Below the pieces are notes generated by a model. The model did no database searches. It was not told where the DNA came from and worked only from the letters and a program-made list of their open reading frames with translations. A DNA stretch of 16,180 bases, from contig JAZTYO010000034.1 in the NCBI GenBank assembly GCA_045636945.1, forward strand, positions 1-16,180. The letters are read 5' to 3'. Below, in pieces: positions 1-5,777 of this stretch (position 1 is the first letter of the stretch; each line of letters opens with the position of its first letter). Source of the DNA: UMGS172 sp045636945 (GTDB taxonomy: Bacteria > Bacillota > Clostridia > Oscillospirales > Acutalibacteraceae). A program made the position numbers and the translations under genes.

Positions 1-417
1 CCTTATAATATTACATACAAAGCCGCCGCAATAATCGGCGTTTTCCAACTCATCGCCGCTATATTCCCAGGAACTTCCCGTTCGGGTGCTACAATCATCG
101 GTGCGTTGCTCATCGGAATTTCAAGAACCGCCGCCGCTGAATTCACCTTCTTCCTTGGGATTCCCGTTATGTTCGGTGCAAGTCTTTTGAAGTGCGCCGC
201 CTATGCGAAGGACATTGTTTCGGGTGAAGCTCAGATGGTAAGCACTTTGGAAATAATTATTCTGTTGGTTGGCCTTGTTGTAGCCTTTGTCGTATCCTTG
301 CTCGCTATTCGATTCCTGACCGAGTACGTCAAAAAGCGCAACTTCAAGCCGTTTGGTTATTACCGTATTGTTTTGGGAATTATACTTTTGGGATACTTTT
401 TCCTGTTTGCAAAATAA
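1..417 (+). CDS. uppP: Undecaprenyl-diphosphatase UppP, C-terminal part
   Basis: This is an integral membrane phosphatase that recycles undecaprenyl pyrophosphate to the monophosphate lipid carrier for peptidoglycan synthesis. The 5' end is outside the window. Reading from base 1 gives 138 residues ending in TAA. The diagnostic PGTSRSGATI motif sits at residues 23-32 of the fragment (bases 67-96). It is followed by a GISRTAAAEF stretch and three hydrophobic segments, the last ending at the stop. An internal TTG at base 106 is not the start, because the conserved motif lies upstream of it. coaX begins 12 bases after the stop, so the two are probably co-transcribed. Family assignment is secure. 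The truncation comes from the window edge, not from decay. Confidence 0.93.
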   Translation, partial: PYNITYKAAAIIGVFQLIAAIFPGTSRSGATIIGALLIGISRTAAAEFTFFLGIPVMFGASLLKCAAYAKDIVSGEAQMVSTLEIIILLVGLVVAFVVSLLAIRFLTEYVKKRNFKPFGYYRIVLGIILLGYFFLFAK

Positions 418-429
418 AGGAGTTTTAAA

Positions 430-1194
430 ATGCTTATTTGTGTAGATATAGGCAACTCAAACATCACCATCGGTGTTTTTGATAAAGAGTGTTTAAAGTT
501 TACGGCACGTCTTGCAACCGACAACCGCCGTACCTCTGACCAATACGCAATTGAAATAAGGGATATTCTCCACATTTACGAGCTGGAACGCAGTGAGATA
601 ACCTCTGCAGCCATTGCTTCGGTTGTTCCGACTGTCGGCAGCGCTATTGAGAAAGCTATTCAAAGACTTTTTGGCATCAAGCCGATAGTTTTAGGCCCCG
701 GTGTTAAAACAGGTCTTAATATCAAGATTGATAACCCTGCCCAATTAGGTGCCGACCTTGCCGCAGGTGCAGTCGGTGCTCTTGCCAAGTACCCTACCCC
801 TTGTATTGTTATTGATATGGGTACTGCCACCACCATCAGCGTAATCGGTAAAAATGGTGAGTTTTTGGGCGGTGTGATTGCCGCAGGCATAAAGCTTACA
901 ATGGAGGCTTTAACAAGGGGCACAGCACAGTTGCCGTCGGTTGGCCTTGAAGCCCCAAAAAAGACCATCGGTACAAATACAATCGACTGTATCAAATCAG
1001 GTCTTATTGTTGGTCAGGCATCGTTGCTTGACGGTATGATTACCCGAATTGAACGCGAACTCGGAATTACCGCAACCGTTGTTGCAACGGGAGGTCTTGC
1101 ACCCGAAGTTGTCCGCCATTGCGACCGTGATATTATTTTGGACGACAACCTTTTGTTAGACGGTCTGAAAATCATTCACGACAAAAACGTATAA
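430..1194 (+). CDS. coaX: Type III pantothenate kinase
   Basis: This enzyme phosphorylates pantothenate, the first step of coenzyme A synthesis, in the cytoplasm; it belongs to the ASKHA fold. The 254 residues are the usual length. Visible motifs are the N-terminal phosphate-binding DIGNSN (residues 6-11), PGVKTGLN (90-97), GADLAA (107-112) whose Asp109 is the expected catalytic base, and DMGTATT (129-135). GGVIAAG and VVATGGLAPE follow further on. The ATG is preceded by AGGAG at 418-422 with 7-base spacing. It follows uppP closely and ends before a strong terminator, so it is the last gene of that unit. Type III kinases are not feedback-inhibited by CoA, which fits a family often found in Clostridia. 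Confidence 0.97.
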   Translation: MLICVDIGNSNITIGVFDKECLKFTARLATDNRRTSDQYAIEIRDILHIYELERSEITSAAIASVVPTVGSAIEKAIQRLFGIKPIVLGPGVKTGLNIKIDNPAQLGADLAAGAVGALAKYPTPCIVIDMGTATTISVIGKNGEFLGGVIAAGIKLTMEALTRGTAQLPSVGLEAPKKTIGTNTIDCIKSGLIVGQASLLDGMITRIERELGITATVVATGGLAPEVVRHCDRDIILDDNLLLDGLKIIHDKNV

Positions 1195-1212
1195 AACAAT
1201 ACACATGTGTTC

Positions 1213-1251
1213 AAAAAAGCGTTGGTAACAAACCGTTACCAACGCTTTTTT
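1213..1251. terminator. Bidirectional intrinsic terminator after coaX
   Basis: A 17-bp perfect stem (1213-1229 with 1235-1251) has a 5-base loop (AAACC). The A-rich left arm and T-rich right arm give a U tract on either strand. It closes the uppP-coaX unit and could also stop minus-strand transcripts from the RHH gene. Its GCGTTGG core recurs in the hairpin at 1835-1866. Confidence 0.9.
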
Positions 1252-1285
1252 ATTAACTGATCATAATTTTTGCGGAATGACAGTC

Positions 1286-1304
1286 GGGCAAACACAGTTC
1301 GCCC
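1286..1304. repeat. GGGC-GCCC hairpin, possible dispersed-repeat fragment
   Basis: GGGCAAAC and GTTCGCCC (1286-1293 and 1297-1304) pair over 8 bases with one G-T wobble and a 3-base loop, between the coaX terminator and the RHH gene. There is no T tract beside it, so it is a poor terminator. The sequence resembles dispersed intergenic repeats that I recall from clostridial gut genomes. That link is from memory and is not tested here. Confidence 0.35.
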
Positions 1305-1319
1305 TTGCGATGTCTCAAA

Positions 1320-1508
1320 TCACTTCTTTTCTTCAACCTCGACCTTTATCTGACCGTGTTCCGTTTCAAATTTACGGATGCACTCGTTGACCAGATACAA
1401 AATCTGTCCGTTGCCCGAACGACCCTCATATTTTGCAATATAATGTAGTTTATAGTGCATTTCCTTATTGATTTCAATTCCAAGATGCTTATTTTCTTTA
1501 TTTCTCAT
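1320..1508 (-). CDS. Small RHH/Arc-like putative DNA-binding protein
   Basis: A 62-residue protein with a layout like ribbon-helix-helix regulators. A short strand (HLGIEIN, about residues 8-14) is followed by two predicted helices, KEMHYKLHYIAKYEG and NGQILYLVNECIRKFETEHG. In Arc/MetJ-type proteins such a strand pairs across a dimer and enters the DNA major groove. The start is supported by GAGGAG just upstream of the ATG. The gene faces away from the small Cys-rich gene at 1620. An inverted repeat at 1572-1594 lies between them, so it probably regulates itself and that neighbour. The family call rests on size and pattern only. A phage- or plasmid-derived Arc-like protein is the likeliest alternative description. 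Confidence 0.6.
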   Translation of the reverse strand: MRNKENKHLGIEINKEMHYKLHYIAKYEGRSGNGQILYLVNECIRKFETEHGQIKVEVEEKK

Positions 1509-1556
1509 AATCTCCTCACAAAAATCTTATTTTAAGTACATTTTAAGATTATTTTG

Positions 1557-1565
1557 TGTTATAAT
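1557..1565 (+). promoter_or_regulatory. Extended -10 promoter for the Cys-rich gene
   Basis: TGTTATAAT is a perfect extended -10 element with TATAAT at 1560-1565. No good -35 is seen 17 bases upstream (TACATT). The expected transcription start, near 1572, falls on the first base of the inverted repeat. A protein bound there would block initiation. Confidence 0.6.
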
Positions 1566-1587
1566 GTTCTCGGTATACTGAAATCAA
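1559..1587 (-). promoter_or_regulatory. Candidate promoter for the RHH gene
   Basis: On the minus strand, TTGATT (1582-1587) and TTATAA (1559-1564) are 17 bases apart. The inverted repeat at 1572-1594 covers its -35 and spacer, as expected for autoregulation. The -10 is only a fair match. Confidence 0.4.
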
Positions 1588-1594
1588 GTATACC
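1572..1594. promoter_or_regulatory. Inverted-repeat operator candidate
   Basis: GGTATACT and AGTATACC form a perfect 8-bp inverted repeat around a 7-base centre. It overlaps candidate promoters on both strands, between the divergent RHH and Cys-rich genes. The most economical reading is an operator for the RHH protein. Two ATTTTAAG direct repeats lie nearby within 1528-1548. Confidence 0.55.
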
Positions 1595-1619
1595 TAATAT
1601 GCTTTGAAAGGTGAAAATT

Positions 1620-1829
1620 TTGGAAAACAATGAAAAGTCCGAAAATATAAATGAGGTTGAGTGTTGGTGCTGTGCTAATTTTGTTTTGAGAGAAAAGACC
1701 CTCACGGGTGCTTGTACTCTTAAATGGAAAATTGTCAATGCGCATGAAAATGTATGTGAAGACTTTGTTTGGTTTGAAGGACTGTCAAGAACCCGTTCGG
1801 TTCCTGATTACTGCAAGCATTATAAATAA
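1620..1829 (+). CDS. Six-cysteine mini-protein, unknown function
   Basis: I do not recognise this gene. The best start is TTG at 1620, because AAAGGTG (1607-1613) is a fair ribosome binding site 6 bases upstream. A GTG at 1611 in the same frame overlaps that site and is unlikely. This gives 69 residues with six cysteines: a CxCC cluster at residues 15-18, then Cys32, Cys46 and Cys65. There is no signal peptide, so a soluble metal-binding fold is likelier than a disulfide-rich secreted one. The acidic N-terminus looks flexible. It has its own extended -10 promoter with an operator-like inverted repeat shared with the divergent RHH gene. Regulation by that protein is an inference. Confidence 0.65.
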   Translation: MENNEKSENINEVECWCCANFVLREKTLTGACTLKWKIVNAHENVCEDFVWFEGLSRTRSVPDYCKHYK

Positions 1830-1834
1830 CGAAA

Positions 1835-1866
1835 AGCGTTGGCAGTTTTAATAAACTGCCAACGCT
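1835..1866 (-). terminator. Intrinsic terminator after the ECF S-component gene
   Basis: A 14-bp perfect stem (1835-1848 with 1853-1866) has a TAAT loop. On the minus strand a TTTT run follows the stem, so it mainly serves the gene ending at 1883. On the plus strand there is no immediate T tract, so it would be weak for the Cys-rich gene. Confidence 0.8.
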
Positions 1867-1882
1867 AATTCATTAATGCTTT

Positions 1883-2482
1883 TTATCGTTTTTTGAGTGC
1901 TTTTGAAACAGCCTTTGAAGCTGGAAAAGCCACGACAAAACCGCAAATTATTTCAACCAAACCGTTTATTCCCACAAAAAGAACAACAAAAACAATAGGA
2001 TTAGTCGCACCAAGCTTGTTTACAAAGGCCTGAATGGTCTCGGTGTTATAAAAGCACAAGCATAAAGCCGTCATAAAAAATAAGGTGTTAAATATCGGTG
2101 CCAACAGACTTGCAACAGCACACGAAGCAGTCTCTGTTTTATCAATCTTTTTTACAAGTTTAAATATCAAACCTGCCAAATAACCTGCTAATACCCTAGT
2201 CGGTACACAGACAATAAATGTAAGAATCGGATTGATTTCCAACATGGCCGCACCAAATGCACTATAACCAAAGCACTGGATAAAACTTACTAATCCGAAT
2301 GTTAACCCTAGAACCGCGCCTGATGCCGGTCCATAAAGGCAAGCTCCGATTGCTACAGGGACCATCGAAAACGTGATTTCAAGCCCCATAGTGCGTAACG
2401 GGATAAAAGACACCACACACACAAGAGCCGCCAATACACCATTGACCGCAAGACTTTTGATTTTCTGTTTACTCTTTGACAT
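1883..2482 (-). CDS. ECF transporter S component (possibly pantothenate)
   Basis: A 199-residue membrane protein of the riboflavin/folate/pantothenate type of energy-coupling-factor S components. This subunit binds the vitamin and docks on a shared EcfA-EcfA'-EcfT module, which is not in this window. About six hydrophobic segments are visible. The N-terminal segment has small residues in helix-packing positions (VNGVLAALVCV) as used for EcfT docking. It is followed by the family-like IGACLYGPASGAVLGL stretch (about residues 45-60) and a C-terminal ASKAVSKALKKR tail. The start has GGAGG upstream. Substrate is not proven by sequence; pantothenate is suggested only by coaX about 700 bases away. 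Riboflavin or folate remain possible. No known riboswitch was recognised in its leader. Confidence 0.85.
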   Translation of the reverse strand: MSKSKQKIKSLAVNGVLAALVCVVSFIPLRTMGLEITFSMVPVAIGACLYGPASGAVLGLTFGLVSFIQCFGYSAFGAAMLEINPILTFIVCVPTRVLAGYLAGLIFKLVKKIDKTETASCAVASLLAPIFNTLFFMTALCLCFYNTETIQAFVNKLGATNPIVFVVLFVGINGLVEIICGFVVAFPASKAVSKALKKR

Positions 2483-2497
2483 AAAAATACCTCCGAT

Positions 2498-2521
2498 ACT
2501 GTTCCGATTTCAGGATACAGT
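2498..2521 (-). promoter_or_regulatory. Leader hairpin just before the ECF gene RBS
   Basis: The minus-strand transcript can fold ACTGT with ACAGT and an inner TCC with GGA around a 7-base loop, ending about 2 bases before the CGGAGG ribosome binding site. It could modulate translation. No riboswitch family was recognised, and it may be chance. Confidence 0.3.
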
Positions 2522-2523
2522 TC

Positions 2524-2578
2524 ATAATATTTGCAAACCGCTTTCACGGTAATTGCCAAAAATGATTGTTAAATTTTC
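2524..2578 (-). repeat. 55-bp direct repeat, copy A (promoter-like)
   Basis: It shares 43 of 55 positions with copy B at 3125-3179, including a 20-base identical core TTTCACGGTAATTGCCAAAA (plus strand). On the minus strand both copies carry TTACCG and TATTAT 17 bases apart, a weak promoter shape. Copy A would fire into the ECF gene. An ACCG/CGGT mini-hairpin lies within; in copy B it survives as ACCG/TGGT through a G-U pair. Confidence 0.65.
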
Positions 2579-2640
2579 AATTAAAATTCAGCACGATTTC
2601 AAAACGGTTGAACGCCTCGACAAGCTATCGTTATGCTCAG

Positions 2641-2685
2641 CCTTCCCTTGTAAGGGAAGGTGGCAGGCGAAGCCTGACGGATGAG
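2641..2685 (+). repeat. Left structured end of the DUF559 element
   Basis: CCTTCCCT pairs with AGGGAAGG (2641-2648 with 2653-2660). Then comes TGG, a second stem CAGGC-GAA-GCCTG (2664-2676), and ACGGATGAG. A third small hairpin, GTAGT-CAAA-ACTAC (2685-2698), overlaps the DUF559 stop codon. Confidence 0.75.
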
Positions 2686-2694
2686 TAGTCAAAA

Positions 2695-3009
2695 CTACAG
2701 TTTCAAATCAGACTCCATCAAACCGATATTATTTAATATATCCACAACAACGTTATCAAAATTATTATTTATATCATTGTTTGAATATCTTAAAACTTTT
2801 ATACCCCATTTTTTCAAGTCATTATCGCGAGCTTGATCTTTTCCATAGTGGACGTCAGCCGTATGCTGTACCCCATCAATCTCAATCACTGTTTTTGCTT
2901 GCGGAATATAAAAGTCAACAATATAATTTTCGATGTTTTTTTGACGTTTGACAGGCATCGGTAGCTTCTTCAAAAAGTCGTACCACAAGTGCCTTTCCTC
3001 CGACGTCAT
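2695..3009 (-). CDS. DUF559 (Vsr-like) endonuclease-domain protein, short N-terminus
   Basis: A 104-residue member of the DUF559 family, related to very-short-patch-repair and restriction-like nucleases of the PD-(D/E)XK fold. Visible family features are TSEERHLWYDFLKKLP (residues 2-17), QKNIENYIVDFYIP (23-36) with the conserved Asp, VIEIDGVQH (41-49) with the catalytic-type Glu and Asp, and the end strand IKVLRYSN. The in-frame codons just upstream of the ATG read ANAQTLRKN, which is the expected family N-terminus. They are cut off by a TAA with no start codon between, and no good ribosome binding site precedes the ATG. The gene therefore looks N-terminally trimmed and may be poorly expressed. 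Its role in cells is not established for the family. Confidence 0.85.
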   Translation of the reverse strand: MTSEERHLWYDFLKKLPMPVKRQKNIENYIVDFYIPQAKTVIEIDGVQHTADVHYGKDQARDNDLKKWGIKVLRYSNNDINNNFDNVVVDILNNIGLMESDLKL

Positions 3010-3069
3010 ATTCTTTCTTAAAGTTTGAGCATTTGCGACAAATTATGTTATACGGATACACAGCAACGC

Positions 3070-3118
3070 CTCATCCACCAACCTTACGGTTGGTCCCCCC
3101 TTCCCCCGCCGGGGAAGG
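3070..3118 (-). repeat. Right structured end of the DUF559 element
   Basis: Read on the minus strand it is CCTTCCCC pairing with GGGGAAGG (3111-3118 and 3099-3106), a G run, the stem ACCAACC/GGTTGGT (3088-3094 and 3077-3083), then GGATGAG. It has the same plan as the left end, inverted, with different stem sequences. Confidence 0.75.
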
Positions 3119-3124
3119 CTTTTT

Positions 3125-3179
3125 ATAATAACCTCAAACCATTTTCACGGTAATTGCCAAAAGCTAATATAAAATTTTC
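3125..3179 (-). repeat. 55-bp direct repeat, copy B (promoter-like)
   Basis: This is the second copy of the repeat at 2524-2578, 601 bases away in the same orientation. It lies between nrdG and the right end of the DUF559 element. On the minus strand its TTACCG-17-TATTAT would point into the element. Confidence 0.65.
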
Positions 3180-3186
3180 CGACTAT

Positions 3187-3214
3187 ATTTTAACACTATT
3201 TTCAAAATAGTCAA
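3187..3214 (-). promoter_or_regulatory. Candidate promoter downstream of nrdG
   Basis: The minus strand has TTGACT (3209-3214) and TAAAAT (3187-3192) with a 16-base spacer, just past the nrdG stop and pointing toward the DUF559 gene. It contains the palindrome ACTATTTT-C-AAAATAGT. No gene other than DUF559 lies directly downstream. Confidence 0.4.
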
Positions 3215-3217
3215 GTG

Positions 3218-3742
3218 TTATTTTTTGTCATCCCACAACACAACTTCACCTTTATCAAGCGTTGCTTTTAAATCTATTAGTCTTTGGTTAGACGACCCTT
3301 TGAAACGTAAGGAAATATCCTTTAATTCTTCAACGAATTCACCATCCACCAATACGTCTATCAGTGCAAGCATACGGTCGGTAACCTCACATCTTGCCCT
3401 GGATTCACCCGTCAACTCTTCAAAGGTATACCCCGAATAGCACCATATCGTCTTATTAGGGTATTTTCCCTCGACCTTTGCCAAAAACTCAACCAACACT
3501 CTTTGGTTCTGCGGTTCCATAGGCTCACCGCCAAGCAAGGTAAGACCTTTTATATAACTCGGGCTCAAAGCCTCAAGCAACTCCGCCTCGGTTTCGGCAG
3601 TGAACGGCTCACCAAAATCAAAATCCCAAGCCTCTTGATTAAAACAACCCTTACAGTGGTGTGTGCAACCCGAAACAAACAGCGTTACTCTGACGCCTGA
3701 ACCGTTGGCTATATCATTTTTATTTATCTTTGCGTAATTCAT
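3218..3742 (-). CDS. nrdG: Anaerobic ribonucleotide reductase activating protein
   Basis: A radical SAM activase that uses a [4Fe-4S] cluster and S-adenosylmethionine to make the glycyl radical on NrdD. The 174 residues are normal for the family. Cys26, Cys30 and Cys33 form the CxxxCxxC cluster motif (CTHHCKGC), followed by FNQEAWD as usual in NrdG. TLLGGEP (about residues 68-74) is the SAM-binding GGE-type motif. The ATG has AAGGTG 6 bases upstream. Unusually, its substrate NrdD is not adjacent but about 3 kb upstream, beyond a transporter and a LysR gene. No clear terminator follows. Confidence 0.95.
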   Translation of the reverse strand: MNYAKINKNDIANGSGVRVTLFVSGCTHHCKGCFNQEAWDFDFGEPFTAETEAELLEALSPSYIKGLTLLGGEPMEPQNQRVLVEFLAKVEGKYPNKTIWCYSGYTFEELTGESRARCEVTDRMLALIDVLVDGEFVEELKDISLRFKGSSNQRLIDLKATLDKGEVVLWDDKK

Positions 3743-3800
3743 AAATTCACCTTTTTATCGATTGGGTACCATAACTGTCGTTATATTCCACTACAATAAC

Positions 3801-3827
3801 ATTATACTAATTTTCCAAAAATGTCAA
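3801..3827 (-). promoter_or_regulatory. Candidate nrdG promoter
   Basis: On the minus strand a perfect TTGACA (3822-3827) and a perfect TATAAT (3801-3806) are separated by only 15 bases, shorter than the optimal 17. It directs transcription into nrdG. The short spacing may lower basal activity or call for an activator. No convincing NrdR box was seen here. Confidence 0.6.
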
Positions 3828-3844
3828 CAGAGTAAAGTATATAA

Positions 3845-3886
3845 AAAGCAAAGAGTCCGCAGATTTATCTGCTATCTCTTTGCTTT
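3845..3886 (-). terminator. Terminator of the TRAP transporter operon
   Basis: An 11-bp stem (3845-3855 with 3876-3886), a 3x3 internal loop, and a 6-bp upper stem (3859-3864 with 3867-3872). On the minus strand it is followed by TTTTTATAT. It separates the transporter genes from the nrdG promoter. Confidence 0.85.
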
Positions 3887-3918
3887 CTTGAAAAGGGTAA
3901 AAAATATTTACCGAAGCA

Positions 3919-4212
3919 TCAAAGTTCTCCCTCGTGCTTTGACGACTTCTTTTTGTTTGATGTAAGTGCCTTTTCTCCGTTGAGATACATAACGGCAAGA
4001 CCCAGAAGAACAAGTATGGTAGAAGCCTTAATTATGATTGGAATTATCTGCTTATAGATAACCTCACAAATTGTGGCGGCAGTATCTCCGCCGATTATCA
4101 ACGCGGCAACGTATCCAAAGAAGGTCAATCCACCTGCAAAAAGGCACACCATAATACCGTAACCGAAAATAACTCTCAGCATGTTTGAAATTTTCTTAAA
4201 AAATTCTTTCAT
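3919..4212 (-). CDS. Small two-helix membrane protein, partner of TRAP permease
   Basis: A 97-residue protein with two strong hydrophobic segments (about residues 13-40 and 54-77), a basic N-terminus, and a charged Lys-rich tail. It begins 12 bases after the permease stop, and AAGGAGG overlaps that gap, so the two are translated in order. By position it takes the place of DctQ, the small TRAP subunit. DctQ proteins usually have four helices and 150-200 residues, so this would be a reduced or unrelated partner. I do not recognise a family. No solute-binding protein gene lies nearby. Confidence 0.7.
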   Translation of the reverse strand: MKEFFKKISNMLRVIFGYGIMVCLFAGGLTFFGYVAALIIGGDTAATICEVIYKQIIPIIIKASTILVLLGLAVMYLNGEKALTSNKKKSSKHEGEL

Positions 4213-4224
4213 TACGATGCCTCC

Positions 4225-5583
4225 TTACATTCCCAAAATAGGCAACCAACCCATAAGTACCACAACCTGCAAAATAAACTGTGCAGCAACCCACCAAAGG
4301 TTATTCTTAAAAGTTTTGCCAAAGTCGGATTCTGCCAAGGTCATACCGGCATACATACCGAGTCCCAAGGGAGGTGTGATTCCACACATAACACCGCAGA
4401 TACAAGGTAACATTGCGGCGGCAAGCAACGGGTCACAGCCTGCATTGGCAAGAACTGTTATAAACATAGGTCCGAAAATAACAACCAAAGAAGAACCGGG
4501 TATTACCATTCCCATAAAGCAGGTAATGGCACAAACAGCCAAAACGGTTCCGAGTTTTCCGAAGTTCCAACCTATGATAATGTCTCCCATCTCGCCTGCA
4601 ACGTTAAGGTCAGAGAATAGCGAGCCTATCATATAACCAAATACACAAACGGCAATGGCGGGTGCGATGGTCTTAACTCCGTCACCAAACATTTTGGCAA
4701 TATTCTTAATCTTAACAACCGATTTATCCTCGGCAGCAAAGCATGCAAACAATGCAGCAAGTCCGCCGATAAACAAAAGGATAGAGCTTGACAGATACTT
4801 TGCACCCGCAGCACCCAAACGCTCGGTAAAGAAACCGTCCTTGAAAAGATAATCAAGCACAAAGGGTAACAGTATAATAACCGGCAAAAGCATGCCCTTC
4901 CAACCCTTTTTTAGGGTTTCTTTAAGGCTTGGAAGCTCCTCCTTAGGTATAGGCTTAACCTTATAATACTTGCAGAAGCTCCATACCATCACAAGGCGCT
5001 GTAAAACAAACCAAAGCGAAATACCCCACAGAACAATCCAGAACTGTCCAGTGGTCATATTGACACTGGGGTATAGTGCTGCAAAAGCACCCATAGCCGC
5101 AACGATATTGGATGAGGGAGGAATCATGTTGCCCATATAGCTTGAATTACTTTCAATGTTAGCAGCAAGCTCGGCGGGGAATCCCGATTTTTTCATAGCA
5201 GGGATGGTGATAGCACCGGTAGCCATAACGTTTCCGGGACCCGAGCCCGACAAAGCACCCATAAAGCTACTTGCAATAACGGCGGCATAGCCCGCACCAC
5301 CCGCAAAACGGCCTATAAGCGACAGGATAATTGCAATACAGCTATCAATAATCTTTGTTTTGGTAAGCAGTATTGACATTGCAACAAAAGCAACCATAGA
5401 GTACAAAAGCGACGTTGACAAAGCATCATCAATATAACCCCATACGTTGCCCCAAGTACCTGTTATAGTGAGCAAAAGCAAAAAGCTTATAAACACACCC
5501 TCATAAACCGGTCTCTTAAGCAATGCAAACCATATTATAATGACGGCAAGCATTACGCCAAGATAAATAAGCGATGACGGCAT
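4225..5583 (-). CDS. TRAP-type (DctM-like) large permease
   Basis: A 452-residue polytopic membrane protein with the two-fold repeated plan of TRAP large subunits, which import organic acids with a sodium gradient. First repeat: GALSGSGPGNVMATGAITIP followed by an ESNSSYMGNMIPPSS hairpin. Second repeat: MVIPGSSLVVIF followed by GVMCGITPPLGLG. ATG at 5583 is preferred because GAAAGGA lies 8 bases upstream; the GTG at 5601 and ATG at 5592 in the same frame have poorer sites. It is co-transcribed with the 97-residue protein and driven by a strong promoter opposite a LysR gene. The substrate is unknown. A non-TRAP member of the wider ion transporter superfamily is the main alternative. Confidence 0.8.
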   Translation of the reverse strand: MPSSLIYLGVMLAVIIIWFALLKRPVYEGVFISFLLLLTITGTWGNVWGYIDDALSTSLLYSMVAFVAMSILLTKTKIIDSCIAIILSLIGRFAGGAGYAAVIASSFMGALSGSGPGNVMATGAITIPAMKKSGFPAELAANIESNSSYMGNMIPPSSNIVAAMGAFAALYPSVNMTTGQFWIVLWGISLWFVLQRLVMVWSFCKYYKVKPIPKEELPSLKETLKKGWKGMLLPVIILLPFVLDYLFKDGFFTERLGAAGAKYLSSSILLFIGGLAALFACFAAEDKSVVKIKNIAKMFGDGVKTIAPAIAVCVFGYMIGSLFSDLNVAGEMGDIIIGWNFGKLGTVLAVCAITCFMGMVIPGSSLVVIFGPMFITVLANAGCDPLLAAAMLPCICGVMCGITPPLGLGMYAGMTLAESDFGKTFKNNLWWVAAQFILQVVVLMGWLPILGM

Positions 5584-5634
5584 TGATACCATCCTTTCCA
5601 CGTTTAGTTATACATACCATTACTTAACGGTTAT

Positions 5635-5663
5635 ATAATACACCCTGTTTGAAATTTTGTCAA
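5635..5663 (-). promoter_or_regulatory. Promoter of the TRAP permease operon
   Basis: TTGACA (5658-5663) and TATTAT (5635-5640) are 17 bases apart on the minus strand, a near-consensus promoter. An imperfect 16-bp dyad (ACC...GGT, 5616-5631) covers the expected start site. It is a possible LysR site, but weak. Confidence 0.8.
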
Positions 5664-5708
5664 GCATTTTTTCGATAAAAAGAAAACTTAAATATAAGAT
5701 ATAAACAC

Positions 5709-5737
5709 TTGAAAATTTCAGAAAATAGAGTTACAAT
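5709..5737 (+). promoter_or_regulatory. Candidate promoter of the LysR gene
   Basis: TTGAAA (5709-5714) and TACAAT (5732-5737) are 17 bases apart. A second -10-like TATAAT lies at 5750-5755 but lacks a good -35. The region is shared with the divergent transporter promoter. Confidence 0.55.
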
Positions 5738-5777
5738 GGTTATACATAGTATAATATTTCGGTTTTGGAGGGTGCAT

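Larger units (their letters stand above)
2641..3118. mobile_element. DUF559 element bounded by structured inverted repeats
   Basis: The DUF559 gene is flanked by two similarly built ends that point inward. Each reads CCTTCCC hairpin, a short G-rich linker, a second hairpin, then GGATGAG. Left end: 2641-2685. Right end: 3070-3118, on the opposite strand. Hairpin arms differ in sequence but keep their pairing. This is the layout of a small mobile or formerly mobile cassette. No transposase is present, so mobility would need help or the DUF559 protein itself. I recall such hairpin repeats beside DUF559 genes in other clostridial genomes, but that was not searched here. Confidence 0.5.

Noticed and set aside
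2353..2559. Minus-strand 68-codon frame overlapping the ECF gene start
   Set aside because: It runs through the repeat and out of frame into the ECF gene. Most of it is a shadow and no ribosome binding site supports it.
3193..3220. AT-rich palindrome after nrdG as a terminator
   Set aside because: The stem is almost all A-T and the minus strand has no T tract after it; it fits a promoter region better.
5584..5601. GTG and ATG starts upstream of 5583 for the TRAP permease
   Set aside because: The ribosome binding site GAAAGGA is correctly spaced only for the ATG at 5583.
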